From: an uncultured Ruminococcus sp.
GTDB taxonomy: Bacteria; Bacillota; Clostridia; Oscillospirales; CAG-272
Length of the DNA stretch: 6,582 nt
Direction of reading: 5' to 3'
NCBI GenBank assembly: GCA_902796505.1
Contig: CADBPA010000181.1
Span: forward strand, 1-6,582
The position numbers and the translations under genes were made by a program. The notes under the pieces are model-generated. The model did not search any database, had not been told where the DNA came from, and saw only the letters and a list, made by a program, of their open reading frames with translations. Each line of letters opens with the position of its first letter. Positions within the stretch are counted from its first letter, which is position 1. Positions 1 through 6,545 of this stretch are shown here, one piece after another.

Positions 1-342
1 CTCTTTTTCGATTCCTTTTCCGCAAAACGCGCCTTTTGCCCGCCGATCGCCGCCCGGTACGGAAGCGAGAATCAATTTCTTTACGAAGTGCTGCGCGCGG
101 CGAAAGAAGAAGCGAAAAACAGAAGCGAATTTCTGATCGTCGGGCGAGAGAGGAGGAAAAGAGGAGACCGGATCCGGATCGCCGGGGGAGATCTCCTTTC
201 CGCGATGCTCTCCTGCGAGCCGATCTTTGCGATCGATCTTTGCGAGCACGCCTATTTCGGCGACTACAAATTCGACAAGGAACGCTACCTTTTGCGCGCC
301 GTATCTTATTTGAATTTACAAAAATGCGCAGATTTGCCGTAA
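1..342 (+). CDS. Fe/Mn superoxide dismutase-like protein, C-terminal part (5' end outside window)
   Basis: The frame is open from base 1 to a TAA at 340-342, giving 113 residues of a protein that begins outside the window. Near the C-terminus is the block AIDLCEHAYFGDY. It matches the superoxide dismutase signature DxWEHAYxxDY, in which the Asp (codon 235-237) and His (codon 247-249) are two of the four metal ligands. The upstream segment YGSENQFLYEV and the tail RYLLRAVSYLNL fit the C-terminal alpha/beta domain of the family, which converts superoxide to peroxide and oxygen in the cytoplasm. The two N-terminal His ligands would lie upstream and cannot be checked. Oddly, the Trp of DxW is Cys here, and the stretch between the domain start and the signature is rich in Arg and Lys. 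I am confident of the fold but less so of activity; it may belong to a divergent SOD-like group. Confidence 0.75.
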   Translation, partial: LFFDSFSAKRAFCPPIAARYGSENQFLYEVLRAAKEEAKNRSEFLIVGRERRKRGDRIRIAGGDLLSAMLSCEPIFAIDLCEHAYFGDYKFDKERYLLRAVSYLNLQKCADLP

Positions 343-346
343 GGGC

Positions 347-375
347 TTGAAAGAGACGAACGGATGTGATAGAAT
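347..375 (+). promoter_or_regulatory. Sigma-A-type promoter for the phosphofructokinase gene
   Basis: A -35 box TTGAAA (347-352) and a -10 box TAGAAT (370-375) are separated by exactly 17 bp. A TGA at 367-369 forms an extended -10 element. The predicted start near 382 leaves a leader of about 22 nt containing the ribosome binding site GAGGAA. The promoter starts 4 bases after the upstream SOD-like stop codon and I see no terminator hairpin between them, so some read-through from upstream is possible. Confidence 0.7.
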
Positions 376-403
376 AAAGAAAAACAAAAGCGAGGAATGA
401 CTT

Positions 404-1624
404 ATGATCGAGGGAAATCTGATCGTCGGCCAGTCCGGCGGCCCGACCGTTGCCATCAACGCAACGCTTGCGGGCATCCTGCGCGGTTTTTCGGCTTCCG
501 AACGGTCGCGCGGCAGTAAAATTTACGGAATGCGAAACGGTATCGAAGGGCTTCTCGCCGAAAACATCGTCGATCTGACTCCGCTTTCCGCCGAGGAAAA
601 AAAGCTGTCTCTTCTTTCGCTGACGCCGGCGTCGGCTCTCGGCTCCTGCCGCAAGCGCCTCCCGGTGCCTTCCTCCGATCCGTCGCTCTACGAAAAGATT
701 TTTGCGATCCTCGGCAAATACGGGATCACCGCCTTTCTTTATATCGGCGGCAACGACTCGATGGATACGGTGGAAAAGCTTTCGGCGTATGCAAAGGAGC
801 ATGGAATCTCCATCTCGGTCATCGGCGTTCCGAAAACGATCGATAACGATCTTGCCGACACCGACCATACCCCCGGCTTCGGTTCCGCCGCAAAATATAT
901 CGCCTGCACGGTCGAGGAGATCCGCCGCGACCTTTCGGTCTATACCGTTCCCGCCGTAACGATCGTTGAGATCATGGGCAGAGACGCCGGCTGGCTGACC
1001 GCGGCGGCGGCGCTTCCGTCCCTGAACGGCGCGGCGCCCGATCTTATCTATTTTCCGGAGCGCGTCTTCGATCCCGAAGCCTTTCTTTCTTCGCTCAACC
1101 GCCTGCTCGCCCGGCAGAGCGCCGTTATGGTCTGCGTCTCGGAAGGCATCCGTTTTGCGGACGGCAGATACGTCGGGGAGGGAATGCAGGGGGCGACCGA
1201 CGTGTTCGGGCATCGCTATCTCTCCGGCGCGGCAAAAACGCTCGAACATCTCGTGCGTGAGAAGATCGGGTGCAAGGTGCGCTCGGTCGAGATCAGCCTT
1301 CTGCAGCGCTGCGGCGCGCACCTCGCGTCAGCGACCGATCTTTGCGAAGCCGAAAACGTCGGGGAAGCGGCCGTCAGAGAAGCCGCCGCCGGGAATACAG
1401 CCGTGATGCTGACACTCGAACGGCAGCCGGGTGAATACGCGGTAAACTATCTGCCGAAGCCGGTCTCCGAAATCGCCAACCGCGTTCGCTCCTTGCCGGA
1501 TGAATTTATCAATGAGCGCGGCGATTTCGTGACGGACGCCTGCCTCGATTACCTTCGTCCACTCATTCTCGGCGAGGTCACTCCGCACTATGAAAACGGA
1601 ATGCCGAAACATATTATAATTTAA
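404..1624 (+). CDS. pfp: Pyrophosphate-dependent 6-phosphofructokinase (406 aa)
   Basis: This cytoplasmic glycolytic enzyme phosphorylates fructose 6-phosphate to fructose 1,6-bisphosphate. The sequence points to pyrophosphate and not ATP as donor. In the phosphate-binding motif GGNDS (115-119) an Asp replaces the Gly of the ATP-type GGDGS. In PKTIDND (143-149) a Lys replaces the Gly of ATP-type PGTIDND. Both are the classic discriminating residues of the PPi-dependent family. Other landmarks are SGGPTVAIN (11-19) at the N-terminal phosphate loop, the catalytic Asp147, the sugar-phosphate motif EIMGRDAGW (189-197), SEGI (246-249) and QRCGAHLASATD (301-312). The length of 406 is normal for the bacterial PPi group. 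The start is supported by GAGGAA at 392-397 and by the family signature beginning right after it. The PPi reaction is reversible, so it could also act in gluconeogenesis. It stands as a single gene with its own promoter and terminator. Confidence 0.93.
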   Translation: MIEGNLIVGQSGGPTVAINATLAGILRGFSASERSRGSKIYGMRNGIEGLLAENIVDLTPLSAEEKKLSLLSLTPASALGSCRKRLPVPSSDPSLYEKIFAILGKYGITAFLYIGGNDSMDTVEKLSAYAKEHGISISVIGVPKTIDNDLADTDHTPGFGSAAKYIACTVEEIRRDLSVYTVPAVTIVEIMGRDAGWLTAAAALPSLNGAAPDLIYFPERVFDPEAFLSSLNRLLARQSAVMVCVSEGIRFADGRYVGEGMQGATDVFGHRYLSGAAKTLEHLVREKIGCKVRSVEISLLQRCGAHLASATDLCEAENVGEAAVREAAAGNTAVMLTLERQPGEYAVNYLPKPVSEIANRVRSLPDEFINERGDFVTDACLDYLRPLILGEVTPHYENGMPKHIII

Positions 1625-1664
1625 AATCGCAAACATAAAAAAGAGCAGAAATATTTTTATCCAT

Positions 1665-1696
1665 AAAAAACGGAGAGCGAACACTCTCCGTTTTTT
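1665..1696. terminator. Bidirectional intrinsic terminator between convergent genes
   Basis: A perfect stem CGGAGAG (1671-1677) / CTCTCCG (1684-1690) encloses a 6-nt loop. It is flanked by six A residues on the left and six T residues on the right. Each strand therefore reads as a GC-rich hairpin followed by a U-run, and the A/T flanks can also pair. It lies 40 bp after the phosphofructokinase stop and only 3 bp beyond the stop of the convergent minus-strand gene, so one element can end both transcripts. Confidence 0.88.
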
Positions 1697-1699
1697 CGG

Positions 1700-2719
1700 T
1701 CAGATGAACGGTCTGCGGTCGAGGACGAGCTTCAGCGGCACCGTCGTTTCGATCTCTCCGGGGAGCGCCGCCTGCAGTTCCGCAAGGCAGCAGACCGCGC
1801 CGAAAAGCATATGCAGATCGTTGGCGTTCTCGTCTTTCTCCCAATCGGCGCTTTCCATCCAATCGAGATATTTCCGCGAAAAATCCCGCAGCCGGTCTTT
1901 GGCTTCCGCAAAGCGGTAGGGCGTTTGCCTCGTCGCACGGTTGAGGACAAATACCCAGTCGATCTCGGAAAAGTTGAACGTTTTTCCGAACGTCGGTATG
2001 AGCAGATCGCGGTCGTAAAGAGCGATGCAGGTATCGATCAATTTTTGGGGATAACGCTGCGGCCGCTTCGCGTATTCCATATTGAAGGTATAGTGAAACC
2101 AGCCGTTGAGATGCGCATAGGTCGGGCTTTTTCCGTTTTCGTAACGGTCGGTGAGCCGGTCGGCAAGGCTTCCCGAGCGGGACATTCCGTAGACCGGATC
2201 GGTATCCCGCCACAGCTTTTCAAAATATGCCCTCTGCCATTCGAGCGAAACGCTGTCGGTCAGTACGCCGACGGCGTAGATCCCGGCGCCCTGATGAGAT
2301 TGCGGCCAGGGATTTCCTTCCCAGTCCAGCGCGTCCAGCAGGGAATACAGTCCTTCCACGGTGAAGTACTTCGCAAGCGCTTTTTGCGGATAGAGCGGTT
2401 TTTCGTCAAAAAGCTCGATCGCGGCGGTGCAATGCGCCGTCGTGTGGATATAGTGGTGCGTTTCCTCGCGGAACAGCCCGGTTTCGGGATCCTGCAGCGA
2501 GAGGAGCGCGCAGAGCGCCGCCTGTCGCTCATCCCCCTTCGGGAAGCGCCCGATGGTGTAGAGAATATTCATCGCGTCGGCGCAGCCGTACTCGTTCTTT
2601 CCGAGCTTTCTGTCGCTCTTTTCGTTCTGCCATAGCCAGCGCGCGTAGGCGCCGCCGCCCAGATCGTGTGCGGCAACGGTGGAAGCGATCTTTTCGATCA
2701 GCCGGTCGATGTTGCGCAT
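1700..2719 (-). CDS. Uncharacterised protein, possibly an alpha/alpha-toroid fold (339 aa)
   Basis: I do not recognise a named family. The product is a soluble-looking protein with no signal peptide or membrane segment. It is rich in Trp, Tyr and His and apparently mostly helical. Recurrent blocks may line a central cavity: YGCADAMNILYTIG (44-57), LQDPETGLF (75-83), HHYIHTTAHCTAAIELF (88-104), PWPQSHQGAGIYAV (137-150) and YAHLNGWFHYTFNMEY (201-216). The LQDPETGLF block resembles the Q-x(n)-G-x-W/F repeat of terpenoid-cyclase/prenyltransferase toroids, and the spacing of blocks is reminiscent of helical-barrel carbohydrate enzymes. That is inference only; no catalytic motif is assigned. The coding call is well supported: AGGAGG at 2725-2730, 5 nt before the ATG, a promoter upstream and a terminator just after the stop. 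It is monocistronic, so neighbours give no functional clue. The opposite strand has a 274-codon open frame that I regard as a shadow. Confidence 0.85.
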   Translation of the reverse strand: MRNIDRLIEKIASTVAAHDLGGGAYARWLWQNEKSDRKLGKNEYGCADAMNILYTIGRFPKGDERQAALCALLSLQDPETGLFREETHHYIHTTAHCTAAIELFDEKPLYPQKALAKYFTVEGLYSLLDALDWEGNPWPQSHQGAGIYAVGVLTDSVSLEWQRAYFEKLWRDTDPVYGMSRSGSLADRLTDRYENGKSPTYAHLNGWFHYTFNMEYAKRPQRYPQKLIDTCIALYDRDLLIPTFGKTFNFSEIDWVFVLNRATRQTPYRFAEAKDRLRDFSRKYLDWMESADWEKDENANDLHMLFGAVCCLAELQAALPGEIETTVPLKLVLDRRPFI

Positions 2720-2748
2720 AAAAGCCTCCTGATGCTTTGGTTGATCCC

Positions 2749-2777
2749 ATTATAACACCGGAAAAGGCAAAAAACAA
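2749..2777 (-). promoter_or_regulatory. Sigma-A-type promoter for the 339-aa gene
   Basis: Read on the minus strand, a -35 box TTGTTT (2777-2772) and a perfect -10 box TATAAT (2754-2749) are 17 bp apart. Transcription would start near 2742, giving a leader of about 22 nt with AGGAGG at 2730-2725. The -35 box matches consensus TTGACA only in its TTG and is the weak half. It sits back to back with the metK promoter, with about 28 bp between the two -35 boxes. Confidence 0.7.
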
Positions 2778-2805
2778 TACTTTGTAAAATTTTTTTCAAA
2801 AGCCC

Positions 2806-2834
2806 TTGCATTCTCCGGAAAGATATGCTATAAT
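2806..2834 (+). promoter_or_regulatory. Promoter of the metK riboswitch transcript
   Basis: A -35 box TTGCAT (2806-2811) and a consensus -10 box TATAAT (2829-2834) have a 17-bp spacer, with TGC (2826-2828) forming an extended -10. An AT-rich tract (A4T7 at 2786-2796) just upstream of the -35 could serve as an UP element. The predicted start near 2841 lies about 15 nt before the first base of the aptamer P1 helix, as expected for a riboswitch leader. Confidence 0.8.
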
Positions 2835-2855
2835 AAGTCGAAAAATAAATATCTG

Positions 2856-2937
2856 CTTATCAAGAGCGGCGGAGGGACTGGCCCTGTGAAGCCCGGCAAC
2901 CTGTGTAACCATAAGGTGCCAATTCCTGACAGATGAG
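2856..2937 (+). ncRNA. SAM-I (S-box) riboswitch aptamer
   Basis: This leader RNA domain binds S-adenosylmethionine and controls the downstream SAM synthetase gene by feedback. Helix P1 is CTTATC (2856-2861) with GATGAG (2932-2937), including one G-U pair. The conserved core follows in order: AGAG at 2863-2866, GGAGGGACTGGCCC (2871-2884) with TGTGAAGCCC (2885-2894) forming the P2 kink-turn arm, GGCAACC (2895-2901), and AAGGTGCCAATTCC (2913-2926). P3 pairs GCAACCT with AGGTGC around an 11-nt loop. Each block matches the well-known S-box consensus. The odd feature is that only 5 nt (TGACA) separate TTCC from GATGAG, so the P4 hairpin normally found there has no room. The aptamer is otherwise complete. 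Confidence 0.95.
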
Positions 2938-2938
2938 T

Positions 2939-2983
2939 GCATTTGATCGGGAGCGGCTTGCCTGCGCCCGATCTGCTTTTTTT
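2939..2983 (+). terminator. Riboswitch-controlled intrinsic terminator (expression platform)
   Basis: The main stem GATCGGG (2945-2951) / CCCGATC (2967-2973) continues through one A-G mismatch into GCGG (2953-2956) / CTGC plus C (2962-2965), closing on a 5-nt loop, and is followed by seven T residues (2977-2983). GCA (2939-2941) may add three base pairs with TGC (2974-2976) across a TTT bulge. The terminator starts just after P1, the standard layout for a switch in which SAM-bound aptamer permits termination before metK. The competing antiterminator is not obvious; one candidate is CAGAT (2930-2934) with ATCTG (2971-2975), only 5 bp. Confidence 0.85.
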
Positions 2984-2991
2984 AAGCGAAA

Positions 2992-2997
2992 AGGAAG
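2992..2997 (+). promoter_or_regulatory. metK ribosome binding site
   Basis: AGGAAG lies 4 nt before the ATG at 3002 (6 nt measured from the AGGA core). It decides the start. An in-frame ATG also exists at 2933, but it lies inside the aptamer's P1 strand, would add 23 residues translated from the terminator, and has no ribosome binding site. The MetK family begins close to the 3002 start. Confidence 0.8.
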
Positions 2998-3001
2998 TTG
3001 T

Positions 3002-4192
3002 ATGAAAGAACAGACCAAAAAACTCTTTACCTCGGAATCGGTCACGGAAGGGCATCCCGATAAGATCTGCGATATGATCTCGGACGCGATCCTCGACGAA
3101 ATGCTCCGTCAGGATCCCGAAAGCCGCGTCGCCTGCGAGACCTTCGCCACCACCGGTATCATTACCGTAATGGGAGAGATCACGACAAAAGCGAAGGTCG
3201 ATATTTCCGAGATCGTCCGCAGAACGGTGCGGAGCATCGGTTACGACCGCGCCAAATACGGCTTTGACAGCGAGACCTGCGCCGTCCTGACCTCGATCCA
3301 CGAGCAAAGTCCCGACATCGCGCTCGGCGTCGATAAGAGCCTCGAAGCAAAGGAGGGCGACGGGGACGACGGAATGGATACCGGAGCGGGAGATCAGGGG
3401 CTGATGTTCGGCTACGCCTGCAACGAAACGCCCGAACTGATGCCTCTGCCGATCTCGCTTGCCCATAAGCTGGCAAGAAAACTGACCGAAGTGCGCAAGA
3501 GCGGAAAACTTTCCTATCTTCGACCGGACGGAAAAACGCAGGTGACCGTCGAATATGAAAACGGAAAGCCGAAGCGCGTGGATACGATCGTTGTTTCGAC
3601 GCAGCACAGCCCCGAAGTCGATCCGGCGAGCATCCGCAAGGATATCATCGATCATGTGATCCTTCCCGTGATCCCGGCGGAGCTTCTGACCGGAAAGGTC
3701 AATATCTTCGTCAACCCCACCGGCAGATTCGTCATCGGCGGTCCTGCCGGCGATACCGGGCTGACCGGGCGAAAGATCATCGTCGATACCTACGGCGGTT
3801 ACGCCCGCCACGGCGGCGGCGCTTTCTCCGGCAAGGATCCCACCAAGGTGGACCGCAGCGCTTCCTACGCCGCGCGCTACGTCGCCAAGAATATCGTCAA
3901 GGCAGGTCTTGCCGAAAAATGCGAAGTACAGATCGCCTACGCGATCGGCGTAGCCCGCCCGGTCTCGGTGATGATCGACACCTTCGGCACCGCCGTCTGC
4001 GATGAGGAGAAGATCTCCGCCGCGGTCAGCGATCTCGTTGATCTTCGCCCCGCCGCGATCATTCGCAAATTCGATCTTCGCCGCCCGATCTATTCCTCTC
4101 TCGCCGCCTACGGGCATATGGGAAGAGAAGAGCCGGGCATTCTCTGGGAGGTCTGCGATATTGCGGACGAACTCCGCCGCCGCTGCCTGTGA
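3002..4192 (+). CDS. metK: S-adenosylmethionine synthetase (396 aa)
   Basis: The enzyme makes S-adenosylmethionine from methionine and ATP, releasing phosphate and pyrophosphate. It is cytoplasmic and usually a tetramer. The three-domain family is unmistakable: SESVTEGHPDK (11-21) with the ATP-binding His18, the signature GAGDQGLMFGYA (128-139), NPTGRFVIGGPAGDTGLTGRK (238-258) and the glycine-rich phosphate loop GGGAFSGKDPTKVDRSA (271-287). The length of 396 is typical, and the C-terminal domain runs intact to AYGHMGREEPG and the stop. All key residues that I can place are present. It is the sole gene behind the SAM-I riboswitch, so its own product should repress it. A strong terminator follows, making a one-gene unit. 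The long minus-strand open frame lying across it reads as a shadow. Confidence 0.98.
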   Translation: MKEQTKKLFTSESVTEGHPDKICDMISDAILDEMLRQDPESRVACETFATTGIITVMGEITTKAKVDISEIVRRTVRSIGYDRAKYGFDSETCAVLTSIHEQSPDIALGVDKSLEAKEGDGDDGMDTGAGDQGLMFGYACNETPELMPLPISLAHKLARKLTEVRKSGKLSYLRPDGKTQVTVEYENGKPKRVDTIVVSTQHSPEVDPASIRKDIIDHVILPVIPAELLTGKVNIFVNPTGRFVIGGPAGDTGLTGRKIIVDTYGGYARHGGGAFSGKDPTKVDRSASYAARYVAKNIVKAGLAEKCEVQIAYAIGVARPVSVMIDTFGTAVCDEEKISAAVSDLVDLRPAAIIRKFDLRRPIYSSLAAYGHMGREEPGILWEVCDIADELRRRCL

Positions 4193-4205
4193 TAGGATAC
4201 GTGAT

Positions 4206-4238
4206 CGGGAGAGCTTTTCCGGCTCTCCCGAAATTTTT
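4206..4238 (+). terminator. Intrinsic terminator after metK
   Basis: A perfect 9-bp stem CGGGAGAGC (4206-4214) / GCTCTCCCG (4222-4230) encloses a 7-nt loop. It is followed by AAATTTTT, with further T-rich sequence to 4248. It starts 13 bases after the metK stop and separates metK from recD2 transcription. Confidence 0.88.
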
Positions 4239-4258
4239 GATTTATTTTCGCGCAAGTC

Positions 4259-4287
4259 TTGCATGACGGCGAAAAATGTGTTAAAAT
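4259..4287 (+). promoter_or_regulatory. Promoter for recD2
   Basis: A -35 box TTGCAT (4259-4264) and a -10 box TAAAAT (4282-4287) have a 17-bp spacer, with TGT (4279-4281) making an extended -10. The -35 hexamer is the same as that of metK. A perfect dyad GCAAG-T-CTTGC (4252-4262) overlaps the -35 box and could be an operator or chance. Transcription from about 4294 leaves a leader of about 24 nt carrying AAAGGAGA. Confidence 0.72.
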
Positions 4288-4317
4288 ATCTCTGCATGAA
4301 AAAGAAAGGAGACAGCC

Positions 4318-6543
4318 ATGGGCAAAGAAACTGCGTCCGATGAACTGCGCGGCGTGGTCGAGAGCGTGATCTATCGCAACGATATGACCGATTATACCGT
4401 TCTGGAGATTTCGGACAAGGACAAGAATTTGCTGACGGCTGTCGGCATGATCCCCGAAACGCACGAAGGCGAGTGCGTCGTTCTTCGCGGCAGATATACC
4501 TACCATAAGGAATTCGGCAGGCAGTTTGCTTTTGACAGCTTTGAGAAAGCGCTCCCCGAAGAGGACGAAGGGATCCTGCAGTACCTATCTTCCGGAACGG
4601 TGAAGGGCGTCGGTCCCGTGACCGCGCTGAAGATCGTCAACCGCTTCGGAAAAGAGACCTTCGACGTGATCGAGCATCACCCGGAATGGCTCGTCGATAT
4701 TTCCGGCATCACCAAAAAGAAGGCGGCGCAGATCAGCGCTTCCTTCCGCGAGCAGACCGGAATGCGCGACGTGATGATGTTCTGCAAGGATCACTTCGCC
4801 GTCGGCGAGGCGACGCGCGTCTATAAGCGCTTCGGAAGCGGCGCGGTCGGGATCATCCGGGAAGATCCGTATATTCTGTGCGAGGGCGAGGATCCGCTTC
4901 CGTTTCAGAAGGTAGACGATTTCGCGGCGTCCATCTCCTTTCCGAGGGATCACGAAAACCGCGTCCGTGCCGGGGCGCGCTATATCCTGCAATACAACGC
5001 GCAGGCAAACGGACACACCTGCCTGCCGAAAGACAAATTGATCGGCGCCGTATCCGGCCTTCTCGAACTGCCCGAAGATCTTGTGCGGGGAATGTGCGAG
5101 AAATTTATTGACAAAGACCTTCTGACGGCATACCGCAGGGGTAAAGAAATTCTCTGGATGCTTCCGTCGGTCGCCGAAAAAGAGGCGTATATCGCCGATA
5201 AGCTGCCGATTCTTGACAGAGGCGCCGAGCGCATTTCCACGGCGAGTATCGCCGCTCTGATCGCCAAGGTGGAGGACGCCGCCGGTATCGCCTATGCCGA
5301 ACTGCAGAAACGCGCCATTTATCAGGCGCTGGACGGCGGCGTAATGATCCTGACCGGCGGCCCCGGAACGGGGAAGACCACGGTCGTCAAAGCCCTGCTT
5401 TCGATCTTCTCCTCGCTCGGGATGAAATCGGTCCTCGCCGCGCCGACCGGCCGCGCCGCCAAGCGGATGAGCGAGGCGACGTCGGAGGAGGCAAAGACGG
5501 TTCATAGGCTTCTCGAGACCGAGCGCGTCCTCGGTGCGACGCGATTCGGCAGGGGCGAGAAAAATCCGCTGGATGAGGACGCGATCATCGTGGACGAACT
5601 TTCCATGATCGATCTCGATCTGATGTACGCGCTTCTGCGCGCCGTCCGTCGGGGAAGCCGGCTCATTCTGATCGGGGACGCGGATCAGCTTCCCTCGGTC
5701 GGAGCCGGGAACGTGCTCTCGGATATGATCGGTTCCGGCGTTCTGCGCACCGTCCGCCTGACCGAGATCTTCCGCCAGTCGGGCGAAAGCCTGATCGTCA
5801 CCAACGCACACAGGATCAATCGCGGCGAAAAGCCGATCCTGAACGCCGTGGACAACGATTTCTTCTTCGTCAGGCGCGAAGACGAAAGCACCATTCCCGA
5901 AACGGTGGTCTCGCTGGTGACCGAACGCCTGCCGAGGCGCTACGGCAGGGATATGAGCGAAAAGGTCCAGATCATTTCGCCGTCCAAAAAAGGCGTCGCC
6001 GGAATTGAAAATCTCAACACCCTTCTGCAGGAAAAGATCAATCCGCAGAGAAGATTCGTAGGACAGTATACGGCGCACGGAGTGATCTTCCGCGAGGGAG
6101 ACCGCGTGATGCAGACGTCGAACGACTACGACCTCGAATGGAAGAAGGACGGCGTGGAGGGAAACGGCGTGTTCAACGGCGATATCGGGCGTATCGAGTC
6201 CATTCTGCCGCGGGAAGAAAAGATGATCATCCGTTTTGACGAACGGACGGTGGATTATCCCTTCGATAAGCTCGAAGAGCTGGATCTCGCCTACGCGATC
6301 ACGGTACATAAAAGTCAGGGAAGCGAGTATCCGGTCGTCATCCTGCCGATGTATTCCTGCCCTCAGATGCTTCGCACGCGCAATCTGCTCTATACGGCGG
6401 TGACGCGCGCAAAACAGATGGTGATCCTCGTCGGGCGGGCGGAGATCTGCTATCAGATGGTCGGCAATAATCGTCAGGATATGCGTTATACCACTCTTGC
6501 CGATCGTCTCGCGGCGCAAAAAGATGAATTTTCGGGCAGATAA
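4318..6543 (+). CDS. recD2: RecD2-type ATP-dependent DNA helicase (741 aa)
   Basis: This is a superfamily 1B 5'-to-3' DNA helicase of the RecD2 (RecD-like) group, found in bacteria as a stand-alone repair and replication-fork protein outside a RecBCD complex. The N-terminal region opens with the RecD2-specific OB-like segment RGVVESVIYR (11-20). Helix-hairpin-helix repeats follow, such as GTVKGVGPVTALKIV (93-107) and VDISGITKKKAAQI (126-139). The motor motifs are in order: Walker A GGPGTGKTT (347-355), motif Ia APTGRAAKRM (375-384), Walker B VDELSM (425-430), motif III GDADQLPSVG (453-462), motif IV LTEIFRQ (481-487), the C-terminal ITVHKSQGSEYP (661-672) and arginine-finger motif YTAVTRAK (692-699). 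The length of about 740 is usual for the family, and no key residue is missing. The start has AAAGGAGA at 4305-4312. An ATG at 4296 is out of frame. It probably has its own promoter. The gene after it lies outside the window. Confidence 0.96.
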   Translation: MGKETASDELRGVVESVIYRNDMTDYTVLEISDKDKNLLTAVGMIPETHEGECVVLRGRYTYHKEFGRQFAFDSFEKALPEEDEGILQYLSSGTVKGVGPVTALKIVNRFGKETFDVIEHHPEWLVDISGITKKKAAQISASFREQTGMRDVMMFCKDHFAVGEATRVYKRFGSGAVGIIREDPYILCEGEDPLPFQKVDDFAASISFPRDHENRVRAGARYILQYNAQANGHTCLPKDKLIGAVSGLLELPEDLVRGMCEKFIDKDLLTAYRRGKEILWMLPSVAEKEAYIADKLPILDRGAERISTASIAALIAKVEDAAGIAYAELQKRAIYQALDGGVMILTGGPGTGKTTVVKALLSIFSSLGMKSVLAAPTGRAAKRMSEATSEEAKTVHRLLETERVLGATRFGRGEKNPLDEDAIIVDELSMIDLDLMYALLRAVRRGSRLILIGDADQLPSVGAGNVLSDMIGSGVLRTVRLTEIFRQSGESLIVTNAHRINRGEKPILNAVDNDFFFVRREDESTIPETVVSLVTERLPRRYGRDMSEKVQIISPSKKGVAGIENLNTLLQEKINPQRRFVGQYTAHGVIFREGDRVMQTSNDYDLEWKKDGVEGNGVFNGDIGRIESILPREEKMIIRFDERTVDYPFDKLEELDLAYAITVHKSQGSEYPVVILPMYSCPQMLRTRNLLYTAVTRAKQMVILVGRAEICYQMVGNNRQDMRYTTLADRLAAQKDEFSGR

Positions 6544-6545
6544 GC

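Noticed and set aside
36..350. An Arg-rich 104-codon frame at the window start
   Set aside because: It overlaps the SOD-like frame out of phase, and its composition is that of a frame-shifted shadow.
1811..2635. A 274-codon plus-strand frame inside the 339-aa minus-strand gene
   Set aside because: The minus-strand frame has a perfect AGGAGG, a promoter and a fitting terminator. The plus-strand frame has none of these that I can see.
2933..3001. An earlier in-frame start for metK
   Set aside because: It would start inside the riboswitch P1 helix and translate through the terminator. No ribosome binding site precedes it, and the family starts near 3002.
2828..4297. A 489-codon open frame on the minus strand across metK and its leader
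   Set aside because: It overlaps metK, the riboswitch, both promoters and a terminator, and I recognise no domain. It is a codon-bias shadow.
4296..4343. A 15-codon frame starting just before recD2 that might be a leader peptide
   Set aside because: The ATG has no ribosome binding site and lies within a few bases of the predicted transcription start. There is no run of regulatory codons, and it overlaps the recD2 start out of frame.
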